This document shows, piece by piece, positions 20,645 through 28,162 of a DNA stretch of 64,000 nt (positions are counted from its first letter, which is position 1; each line of letters opens with the position of its first letter). This DNA is from Chthoniobacterales bacterium (GTDB taxonomy: Bacteria; Verrucomicrobiota; Verrucomicrobiia; Chthoniobacterales; UBA10450). A program made the translations under genes and the position numbers. Location of the stretch: positions 1 through 64,000 of the forward strand of contig QHBM01000156.1 of the NCBI GenBank assembly GCA_003244145.1, written 5' to 3'. The notes under the pieces are model-generated. The model did no database searches, had not been told where the DNA came from, and saw only the letters and a list, made by a program, of their open reading frames with translations.

Positions 20645-21463
20645 ATGAAAACGAAATTCGTCGCTCTCCTCTCCGCTTTCGGTCTGATCTGCTCTTCCAC
20701 CGCGGTGCACGCCGAGCGCCTCGTCATCAAGGGGTCGGATACGCTCGGGGCAAAGCTGGTCCCGCAATTAGCCGAGCAATTCAAAACGCAACAGCCCGAT
20801 GCCACGTTCGATATCGCAGCGGAGGGATCGACCACCGGTTTTGCGGCGTTGATCGACAGCACCGCGCAGATCGGCATGGCCAGCAGGCCCGCGAAGCCTG
20901 AAGAGATCGCGGCGGCAAAAGCGAAAAACGTGACGTTGAAAGTGACGATCGTTGCTTATGACGGCGTGGCCGTGATCGTGAACGCGGCGAACCCGATCAA
21001 GAATCTGACCAAGAAACAGGTCGAACAAATCTTCACCGGCGAAGTCGCTGATTGGAGCGCGGTGGGCGGTTCCGGCGGTGCGATCTCGATCTACACCCGC
21101 AACACTTCTTCCGGGACCTACTCGGAGTTCAAAGAGCTCGCGATGAAAAAACGCGATTACGCGCCTTCCGCGCAGAAGATGGCCGGCAACGAACAAATCG
21201 CAGCGGAAGTAGGAAAGAATCCGAACGGGGTCGGCTACGTCGGGCTCGCTTACACCAAGGCGCAAGGCATCAAGATTGTCTCGATCGATGGCGCGATGCC
21301 ATCAGTCGATAGCGTGCAAAAGAAAAGCTATCCCTATGCGCGGCCGACTTTTTTTTATACGAATGGCGAACCGGCCGGCCTGGTGAAAGCATTCGTTGAT
21401 TTCACCGTGGGCCCGGTGGGCCAGAAGATTGTGGGCGAGGCGGGGTTTGTTCCGATTAAGTAA
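20645..21463 (+). CDS. pstS: Phosphate-binding protein PstS (copy 1)
   Basis: Signal peptide, SDTLGAKLVPQLAEQF, FTGEVADWSAVGGSGG, NTSSGTYSEFKE. Confidence 0.92.
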   Translation: MKTKFVALLSAFGLICSSTAVHAERLVIKGSDTLGAKLVPQLAEQFKTQQPDATFDIAAEGSTTGFAALIDSTAQIGMASRPAKPEEIAAAKAKNVTLKVTIVAYDGVAVIVNAANPIKNLTKKQVEQIFTGEVADWSAVGGSGGAISIYTRNTSSGTYSEFKELAMKKRDYAPSAQKMAGNEQIAAEVGKNPNGVGYVGLAYTKAQGIKIVSIDGAMPSVDSVQKKSYPYARPTFFYTNGEPAGLVKAFVDFTVGPVGQKIVGEAGFVPIK

Positions 21464-21487
21464 GCGATCGAGGCATCGAACTCCTCA

Positions 21488-21613
21488 GTGAAATCCAACG
21501 TACTTTTCATCTGCGTTCATAACAACGCCCGCAGCCAGATGGCGGAAGCGTGGCTCAATCACATCTGCGGCGATATCCGCGCGAAAATCGAGCAGAGGTG
21601 CGCCGAGGTTTGA
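21488..21613 (+). pseudogene. Internally deleted arsenate reductase (arsC) relic, 41 codons
   Basis: [48 protein letters not shown]-terminus matches [20 protein letters not shown] and C-terminus matches [16 protein letters not shown] of the intact ArsC at 26511-26966; middle absent. Confidence 0.75.
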
Positions 21614-22383
21614 ACGCCACACCAGATCGCTCTTCGTCAGACATTGCCACGGTCGCTGCCATCGGCGCGCTGTGCTATATCGTCGCCGATGTCGTTCATG
21701 AAGCCATCGGACACGGTGGCGCCTGTCTCGCCACGGGCGGCAGGATCATTCTCCTTACGTCCGTCTTTTTCCGCAGCGATCCCGGTTCACGTCTAGTCGA
21801 CGCGGCGGGACCAGGTGCGAATCTCGTCGCCGGACTTTTCCTGCTCGGCTTATCCAAGCGCGCGCGGCCCGGCGCGACAGGTTTTTTCCTTCTCCTCGCC
21901 GCCGCTTTCAATCTTTTCTGGTGCGCGGGTTACTTTCTTTATTCCGGCGCGAGCAACCAAGGCGATTGGGCGCTGGTCATCCGCGATTGGCCGCCGCCCA
22001 TCCTCTGGAGAACCATCTTGTTCCTGCTTGGCCTTGTGCTTTACACCTTCTCGATTCGGCAAACCATTCGCGGCCTCGCGCGCCTTGGTGATCAGCCAGG
22101 CACTCGGGCGAATACGACGCGTCTGTTCTTCATTCCGTACTTTGCCGCCGGACTTACCGCCTGTGCCGTCGCCTTGTTCGATCGATTCCAGACCGGCGAA
22201 GCTTTGGTTGGAGCATTCCGAGAAGCGTTTCTCGCTAACGTGGTCCTCTCGATGATGCCACGTTGGCTTTCGAGAACATCGAACATCGCGCCTCTTATCT
22301 CGCGCCAGCCGCGCTGGATCGTCGCCGCTGTTATCGCGCTTGTCCTTTTCTCCCTAACGATGGGCCGCGGCTACCGATTGTAA
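21610..22383 (+). CDS. Integral membrane protein with HExxH motif (M50-metallopeptidase-like)
   Basis: [15 protein letters not shown] near the N-terminus, multiple hydrophobic segments; TTG start inferred. Confidence 0.5.
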   Translation: MNATPDRSSSDIATVAAIGALCYIVADVVHEAIGHGGACLATGGRIILLTSVFFRSDPGSRLVDAAGPGANLVAGLFLLGLSKRARPGATGFFLLLAAAFNLFWCAGYFLYSGASNQGDWALVIRDWPPPILWRTILFLLGLVLYTFSIRQTIRGLARLGDQPGTRANTTRLFFIPYFAAGLTACAVALFDRFQTGEALVGAFREAFLANVVLSMMPRWLSRTSNIAPLISRQPRWIVAAVIALVLFSLTMGRGYRL

Positions 22384-22408
22384 TGCCGGCAACCTGTTCC
22401 AAAGGAAA

Positions 22409-23335
22409 CTAGCTGACCAGCGCTTCCGCGACTGAGGGCGATGTGCCGCTCGCCCAATCGTCCAGCCATGTCGCTACCCGCGCGCCGAAATCTCGCGGGC
22501 GCTCCGCGAAAAAGCGCTCGCCCAGTTCAGCCGCGCCGCGTTGCAGATCGCCGGCGCTGACCTCGATCACCGCCAAAATTTTGTGGCCTTCCCGTTGCCA
22601 CTCCGCCTTGCCGTTCTCGTCCCGCAGCCTCTGATCGAGGAAACTCAGGTCGTGCGCGCGCCCGAGCAAATCGCCTAACGAACGCAGCTCGCCGCTCAGA
22701 GTCTTCAACACGACGGGATTGACCGGGCGCAGAATGCGCAGTTGATACCCAAGCGTTTTCGCTTCTGTGCGGAATTCATGGAACTTCGCGGCGGAGGAGG
22801 ACGCTCTGGCCTCAGCGAGTGCGTCGCAGCCGCGTTTGTAGGTGACCTGAACGGCCCGGCGCAGTTGTTTGCAACTGAGTTGATTGACCGCCCATCCGTC
22901 GATCGCGGCCTTCGTTTCCTCCAGCATCGGGACCGCCTGCGTCTGCCATTCCGCGAAGGCCATGATGAAATTTTCCAATTCCAACATCAGCATTTTCTCC
23001 AGTTCGCGGTAGAGGCCACGGCCGCGCCGCTGGGTGATGTTCTGAAGTTGTCGCACCGTTTGCAGTCGCACTTCAGCGTCGCGAATGTCGGAGATCAGCC
23101 GGCCGGCATCGCGCAGGGAATGGTCCTGCCGTTCAAACAGGCCGTGCCCAATCTCCTTGCGCACGAGCCGCAAGGCCGCGCGCGCTTTCTTGAGATGTTT
23201 GCGCGTTTGATGAACGGGCGTTTCATCGGTTTCCTTTTGGCCTTTGGCGATGGCGATGGCGTTCTCGATTTGTTTGCGGCAAATCCGGCGAAGTCCTTCG
23301 CCCAGTTTTTCGTCGTGTCGCAGTTCGTAGCTCAT
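22409..23335 (-). CDS. CHAD-domain protein
   Basis: VHQTRKHLKKARAALRLVRKEIG and KFHEFRTEAKTLGYQLRIL; adjacent CYTH gene. Confidence 0.9.
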   Translation of the reverse strand: MSYELRHDEKLGEGLRRICRKQIENAIAIAKGQKETDETPVHQTRKHLKKARAALRLVRKEIGHGLFERQDHSLRDAGRLISDIRDAEVRLQTVRQLQNITQRRGRGLYRELEKMLMLELENFIMAFAEWQTQAVPMLEETKAAIDGWAVNQLSCKQLRRAVQVTYKRGCDALAEARASSSAAKFHEFRTEAKTLGYQLRILRPVNPVVLKTLSGELRSLGDLLGRAHDLSFLDQRLRDENGKAEWQREGHKILAVIEVSAGDLQRGAAELGERFFAERPRDFGARVATWLDDWASGTSPSVAEALVS

Positions 23336-23343
23336 GATTCGAT

Positions 23344-23820
23344 CTATTCGCGTGCGAGTCTCACGTTGCTATAGCGTTTCCCCCCGGTGATTTCACGACT
23401 GAACCAAGCGGGCGGCTTAAACTTGCGGCACAGCGCAAGGCTCGGGAATTCCACCTCGGCAACGATCAAACCTTGATTCTGTCCGGAATAAATGTCGACC
23501 TCGATTATGAGATTTCTCCACGGAATTTCGTAGCGCATTTTGCGCAATCGTCTCCCGGCCGTGGCTGGCCAGAGGGTGGCGAACTGCTGCGGGCTCAAAC
23601 GGATTTCGCGTTCTTCCCGCGCGGCGCCGCGACCCACCTTGAAGGTCAGCGACGTGATTTTACCCTTCCTGCGCAGCCGAACGTGTCTCCCGCCGGGCTG
23701 GTTCGCGAGATAGCCCTGCGCGATTCTAAAATGCCGTGCCCGAAGAATCTCGACCGGCAGATGTTTGATCAGAAATTTTCGCTCGATCTCGCGCGACGAG
23801 ACGTGATGGAGACGAGGCAT
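23344..23820 (-). CDS. CYTH-domain protein (inorganic triphosphatase-like)
   Basis: EIERKFLI signature, LRRKG, EIPWRNLIIEVDIYSG, VAEVEFPS. Confidence 0.9.
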   Translation of the reverse strand: MPRLHHVSSREIERKFLIKHLPVEILRARHFRIAQGYLANQPGGRHVRLRRKGKITSLTFKVGRGAAREEREIRLSPQQFATLWPATAGRRLRKMRYEIPWRNLIIEVDIYSGQNQGLIVAEVEFPSLALCRKFKPPAWFSREITGGKRYSNVRLARE

Positions 23821-24024
23821 CCCGTCGACTCAATCTTCTCTCGGGCGAATCGCCAAGCTGTTTTGTCCCAACGCCACCGGTTTTTTCAATCCGCGCGCGC
23901 GAGCAGACTGGGCTCTTCGGGCGGGAGGAAATCGCGGAGCGCAGATCGGGGGAAGGGCGCTACAATTTTAGGATCGCTTCGCGTGCAGACGTTTTCTGGA
24001 GCATCGTGCGCGAGAATAGTCCGC

Positions 24025-24915
24025 ATGCTTGCTCCTCGCCTCTTTGCCGTCGCTGCCGTTCTCCTCGCTTTCGTCGCGCAGCCGATCGTCGCGCAGGATG
24101 TGTCCGCTCTCTTCACCCAGGCCCAGGAGTTGATGCGTCGGCAGCAATTCGCCGCGGCGGTCCCGTTGCTCGAGAAATGCGTGGCCGCGCAACCGGCCAG
24201 CTCAAAATTTCACCAATGGCTTGGCCGCGCGCTTGGACTTCAGGCCGCGCAAAATGGCATCACTAGCAGCCTCATGAGCATCCGAAAGGTGAAGGCGGAA
24301 CTCGAGAAAGCCATCGCGCTCGATCCCAAGAATCTCCAGGCGCGCAACGATCTAGCCATTCTGTATCGCGCCCTGCCGGGGCTTTTCGGTGGGAGCAATG
24401 CGAAGGCCGCGGAGCAGGTTGCCATTATTCGAAAGGACGACCCCGCGCTGGCGTCGCAGATCGACGGCGATTTTCTCGCGGGCGACAAGAAGTACGATGC
24501 GGCCCTCGCAGCTTACAACGAGTCGCTCCGCTTGAATGGCGCCAATCCGATGACCCACGTCCGGATTTCGCTCGTTCACCAACAGAAAAAAGATTGGGAG
24601 AAAGCTTTTGCCGCGCTCGATCGCGGCCTGGCCATCGACGCGAACCATCCGCTACTGCTGTATCAGGTCGGCCGGGCCGCCGCCCTGAGTGGCCTGCAAC
24701 TCGGCCGCGGCGAAAAATGCCTGCGCACTTACATCGCCATGCCGGTCCGCGAAGATTTGGAGAACCCGCCGATTGCGGCCGCGCATTTCCGGCTCGGTAA
24801 TATCCTGGAAAAGAAAAGCGATCCGGCCGGCGCGCGCGCCGAATATGAAACGTCGCTCCAGATCGATCCGAAACAGAAACAGGCTCGCGAAGCGTTGGCG
24901 AAACTGAAGCGTTGA
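24025..24915 (+). CDS. Secreted TPR-repeat protein
   Basis: Signal peptide then TPR-like repeats (LEKAIALDPKNLQARNDLAILYRA...). Confidence 0.8.
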   Translation: MLAPRLFAVAAVLLAFVAQPIVAQDVSALFTQAQELMRRQQFAAAVPLLEKCVAAQPASSKFHQWLGRALGLQAAQNGITSSLMSIRKVKAELEKAIALDPKNLQARNDLAILYRALPGLFGGSNAKAAEQVAIIRKDDPALASQIDGDFLAGDKKYDAALAAYNESLRLNGANPMTHVRISLVHQQKKDWEKAFAALDRGLAIDANHPLLLYQVGRAAALSGLQLGRGEKCLRTYIAMPVREDLENPPIAAAHFRLGNILEKKSDPAGARAEYETSLQIDPKQKQAREALAKLKR

Positions 24916-24920
24916 CTTTG

Positions 24921-24966
24921 GAAAAACGAAAACCCCCGCCGGATTTTATCCAGCGGGGGCTCGTTT
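24921..24966 (-). terminator. Strong intrinsic terminator, probably bidirectional
   Basis: CCCCCGC-C-GGAT/TTT/ATCC-A-GCGGGGG stem-loop followed on the minus strand by TTTTCGTTTTT. Confidence 0.85.
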
Positions 24967-24981
24967 AACTATCAGCCGCGC

Positions 24982-25110
24982 TTACTTCGCGCAGCAGGGT
25001 AATTTGACCAGGCAGCAACCGCCACCGCCGCAGCAATCAGCCGAACGCGAAGTCGCGTTCGCTGTGCCGACCAGCGCGAGAGCTGCCACGATCATCAATA
25101 GGTATTTCAT
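24982..25110 (-). CDS. 42-aa Cys-rich secreted peptide, not in the ORF track
   Basis: MKYLLMIVAALALVGTANATSRSADCCGGGGCCLVKLPCCAK*; AGGAGG Shine-Dalgarno just upstream; signal-peptide-like N-terminus; ends just before the terminator. Confidence 0.75.
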   Translation of the reverse strand: MKYLLMIVAALALVGTANATSRSADCCGGGGCCLVKLPCCAK

Positions 25111-25137
25111 AGAATCCTCCTGTTGAATTTCCTTCTC

Positions 25138-25159
25138 CTCGTTCGCCGCGGCGAACGAG
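25138..25159. repeat. Perfect 22-bp palindrome CTCGTTCGCCGCGGCGAACGAG
   Basis: Exact self-complementarity over 22 nt in a 67-bp intergenic gap. Confidence 0.8.
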
Positions 25160-25177
25160 CCAGCGCTACCCTAAGTC

Positions 25178-25594
25178 TCAGGCGCGCGGCGGTGGAACAG
25201 GAGGCTGATCCAGACGCGAAGAGAGATCAGCCGAAGCGATTGAAAAAGTTTCGCCATGGCCGGATGGAAAAAGCCAGGGTGCCTTAGGCGTAAGGAACAG
25301 AGCTAATGCGAGAGCGCAGGCCTGGCAACATTGGCGGTCTTGTGTTTTTCCCAGCGGCGCGCGGTCATCGTGTTTCGGGCCGTGCTGAGATTCCTTCACG
25401 CAGCAACTCATCTCTTCTCTTGTCTGCGACGCTACGCCTTGCGCCGGCAGCGTGATCGAGACGATCGAACACGAAAGGGCGATCACGAAGAGTACGCGCG
25501 AGAATGCCGTAACCACGAAAGGATCATAGTGGTTTGGTTGGAAGACATCAAGGCTTGTGGCCCCGTTCAGTTCACATCTTTCACGCAACGCCAA
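25178..25594 (-). CDS. Small membrane/secreted Cys- and His-containing protein
   Basis: Hydrophobic N-terminal region then SCCVKESQHGPKHDD...QCCQACALALALFL; collinear with ars genes; start uncertain. Confidence 0.55.
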   Translation of the reverse strand: MALRERCELNGATSLDVFQPNHYDPFVVTAFSRVLFVIALSCSIVSITLPAQGVASQTREEMSCCVKESQHGPKHDDRAPLGKTQDRQCCQACALALALFLTPKAPWLFPSGHGETFSIASADLSSRLDQPPVPPPRA

Positions 25595-25641
25595 AGTAAA
25601 ACGGACGCGGTTTTAACGCTGCCACCAGCGTTGCAATTCGA

Positions 25642-26514
25642 TTATGTAGAGATCTCCGCAGTCTCCCTCGCCGAGCAACAGCCTGACTCTCGCACGCACC
25701 TGCAACCGATGACGCCGACCGCTGCGCCAACGATCGGTCCAGCAAGATAAATCCAGAGACTGGCGAGCTGGCCCGAAACAAGCGCAGGCCCGAGCGAACG
25801 AGCAGGATTCATGGACGCGCCGCAGATTGGGCCGGCGAACATGGCTTCGAGTGCGATAACCGAACCTACCACGATGCCCGCGGTGATTCCCTTCTCGCGG
25901 GCGCCGGTCGATACGCCAAGAATGACGAACATTAACAGGGCCGCAAGCAGCAACTCGAGGATGAATGACTGCAGCTCCGTTCCCGCGGGTCGAGTCGCGC
26001 CGAGCAGACGGCTTTCCGGAAAGAGAAGGCGCATGACGCCACTTGCGGCCAGCGCGCCGGCGCATTGGCTCGCGATGTAAGGCAACACTTCGCGGCCATC
26101 CATTCGCCGCGAGAGCCAAAAGCCGATCGTGATCGCGGGGTTGATGTGCGCGCCGGAGATATCGCCGAGCGTGTAAATCATCACCAGGACGACGAGTCCG
26201 AAAGTCATCGCGATGCCGACATGCGTGATCGCACCGCGGCTCACTTCATTGATAACGATGGCTCCCGTCCCCGCAAACACGAGAGCGAAGGTGCCGATGA
26301 ATTCAGCAGCGTATTTTTTCCGGTTCATATTCGGGTTCCTGCCTGTTTGGAAGGTCAGCCGGCTACCGGCCACCAGCAGCATCGTGATTACGAGTGAGCC
26401 GATGCTCCAGTAATTCACTCCGGTGTTGAAGTACAAGCCGAGGGTAACCAGCGCCATCGTCATCTGCGCGATTCCAACGACCATGCGGAAACCCGCGTGA
26501 AGCTCCGCTTTCAT
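25642..26514 (-). CDS. MIP-family aquaporin/aquaglyceroporin with N-terminal 2-TM extension and Cys-rich tail (arsenite channel candidate)
   Basis: Two NPA motifs ([25 protein letters not shown]); ATGA overlap with the arsC stop; C-terminus [20 protein letters not shown]. Confidence 0.85.
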   Translation of the reverse strand: MKAELHAGFRMVVGIAQMTMALVTLGLYFNTGVNYWSIGSLVITMLLVAGSRLTFQTGRNPNMNRKKYAAEFIGTFALVFAGTGAIVINEVSRGAITHVGIAMTFGLVVLVMIYTLGDISGAHINPAITIGFWLSRRMDGREVLPYIASQCAGALAASGVMRLLFPESRLLGATRPAGTELQSFILELLLAALLMFVILGVSTGAREKGITAGIVVGSVIALEAMFAGPICGASMNPARSLGPALVSGQLASLWIYLAGPIVGAAVGVIGCRCVRESGCCSARETAEIST

Positions 26515-26966
26515 TCTGGCATCAAGGAAGTTTGAGGAACGCAAACCGCCTCGCACCACTCTTGGACCTTTTGTCGTATCTCATCGCGAATTTTCCTCAC
26601 TTCCTGAAGCTTTTCCTCATGGGTGCCGGTCACCTGCGAAGGATCGGGAAAAGGCCAGTGGAGCCGCGTGGTTATACCAGCAAAGATCGGGCAGCCTTTC
26701 GCCTCCCCTTCACTGCAGACGGTGATCACATATTGGAACAGCTTCCCCGTCCTCCAGACATCGAAGACTGCCTGGGTCTTATTCTGCGAGAGATCGATGC
26801 CCACTTCCTTCATTATCTCAACGACCAGCGGATTGATCGTCCCCGGTTCCAAGCCCGCACTGTGCGCCTCGAAATCATCCGGACACGAATAGTTGAGCCA
26901 GGCCTCGGCCATCTGGCTTCGCGCGCTGTTATGAACGCAGATGAACAAGACTCTTTGCTTTGCCAT
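26511..26966 (-). CDS. arsC: Arsenate reductase, LMW-PTP-like ArsC family
   Basis: [16 protein letters not shown] (CX5R loop), [24 protein letters not shown]. Confidence 0.92.
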   Translation of the reverse strand: MAKQRVLFICVHNSARSQMAEAWLNYSCPDDFEAHSAGLEPGTINPLVVEIMKEVGIDLSQNKTQAVFDVWRTGKLFQYVITVCSEGEAKGCPIFAGITTRLHWPFPDPSQVTGTHEEKLQEVRKIRDEIRQKVQEWCEAVCVPQTSLMPE

Positions 26967-27339
26967 ATCGTCTCCGGTCGCGAGCGGATTTGTGAAAAGC
27001 TGTCCTCGGCTCGCAACAATTTTTCTGGATCGTAGCCAACTTTTTAAGGTCGCGGGCGAAGACCGTGTCCGATTGCACGCAATCCTGAAGACATTTCAGA
27101 TTCATTTCGAGCTCAGGCGCGCGCTTCCGCGACAGCGAATAAGTCATCCAGTTTTGATCGCGCTCCACGTTCACCATCCCCCGCTCGCGAAGGTAAGCGA
27201 GATGCTTCGAAATTTTTACCTGCGGCTCGCCCAGGATCGTCTGGAAATGGCAGACGCACAGAGGCGATTGCGCAAGCAGGTTGAGAATCCGCAACCGTGT
27301 CCGGTCGCAGAAGCATTGGTAGATTTGAACCAGATCCAT
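26929..27339 (-). CDS. arsR: ArsR-family transcriptional repressor
   Basis: [45 protein letters not shown]; CxC metalloid-binding motif LCVC. Confidence 0.92.
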   Translation of the reverse strand: MDLVQIYQCFCDRTRLRILNLLAQSPLCVCHFQTILGEPQVKISKHLAYLRERGMVNVERDQNWMTYSLSRKRAPELEMNLKCLQDCVQSDTVFARDLKKLATIQKNCCEPRTAFHKSARDRRRYGKAKSLVHLRS

Positions 27340-27344
27340 CGGCG

Positions 27345-27800
27345 TCAGCAGCAGGCAGTCTCACTTGTACAACAAGCGCCCGCGCTTGCCGTTTTCCGCC
27401 GCTCGTTCGCGAGGCATTGGGTCCGCCTCTTGCCCAGAGCCACGTCGAGATGTTCGCCAGACGCCTGCACTGCCGCGATCGGATATTGCGCCACGACGCA
27501 GCAATCATACTCCACTTCCACCTCGAGCTGATCGTGCGGCAGGACGCGTTCGCCCAGCTGAAGGATTTTCGCGAAGCGGTCGGAGCGCAGGCGATGGTCC
27601 GTATCCCCGCCCACGTGGGTTTGAAGTAAGACCGTTTCACTCCTTCCCGTGACGCCACCGCAATCGATGAAATTGTTCGCGACGTGACCGACTTCCGTAA
27701 CGTGCGCGTGTGCCGGGATGTAATCACCATCCGGTAAGATAAAACGGGGAAAAGTGTTCGGATGTTTTTCAAGAACCGCGCGAAGATCAAAGAGTTTCAT
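27345..27800 (-). CDS. DUF6428-like protein with C-terminal Cys pairs
   Basis: MKLFDLRAVLEKHP...HVTEVGHVANNFIDCGG...DHRLRSDRFAKIL...EVEYDCCVVAQYPI; tail ACCTSETACC; DUF assignment from memory. Confidence 0.7.
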   Translation of the reverse strand: MKLFDLRAVLEKHPNTFPRFILPDGDYIPAHAHVTEVGHVANNFIDCGGVTGRSETVLLQTHVGGDTDHRLRSDRFAKILQLGERVLPHDQLEVEVEYDCCVVAQYPIAAVQASGEHLDVALGKRRTQCLANERRKTASAGACCTSETACC

Positions 27801-27807
27801 GTCGATT

Positions 27808-27831
27808 CTATATTCCTATTTAGGAATATAG
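27808..27831. promoter_or_regulatory. Candidate ArsR operator: perfect 11-2-11 inverted repeat CTATATTCCTA-TT-TAGGAATATAG
   Basis: 8-31 nt upstream of the first gene of the ars cluster; AT-rich in otherwise GC-rich DNA. Confidence 0.8.
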
Positions 27832-28030
27832 TCAACGGCAGCTCACAGATTTTCCATGGCCCCTTTCTCTAAAACGTACAAGTGATTAAGGAGCAAGAGC
27901 TCCAGCGTCTGGCTGTGAAAGCCATGTCCTAACTCGCGGCGTGCTCGAGGATTTCGATACGCCCCATATGCGCTGGTAAAAAAGGAGCCTCTTGCAGCCC
28001 TGCATCGCGTTAAAGGCACGATCTCGGCTT

Positions 28031-28049
28031 GGCAAGCGATGAGCTTGCC
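28031..28049. repeat. Short hairpin element GGCAAGC-GATGA-GCTTGCC
   Basis: 7-bp perfect stem, 5-nt loop in a non-coding gap. Confidence 0.6.
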
Positions 28050-28101
28050 CTACAAATGTTGGCAAAGAACGGAAGTAAAGATTCGTTCGAACCGCGAAAC
28101 G

Positions 28102-28134
28102 GAAAGCCCGCCGGGGAGAAGCCGGCGGGCTTTC
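28102..28134 (-). terminator. Hairpin terminator of the porin-pstS2 unit
   Basis: GAAAGCCCGCCGG / GGAGAAG loop / CCGGCGGGCTTTC, 13-bp perfect stem. Confidence 0.75.
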
Positions 28135-28162
28135 ACTTGGCACCTAACTGGCTTGTCTCGTC

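Noticed and set aside
23473-24024. N-terminal extension of the TPR ORF
   Set aside because: Antisense to the CYTH gene; a signal peptide starts cleanly at 24025.
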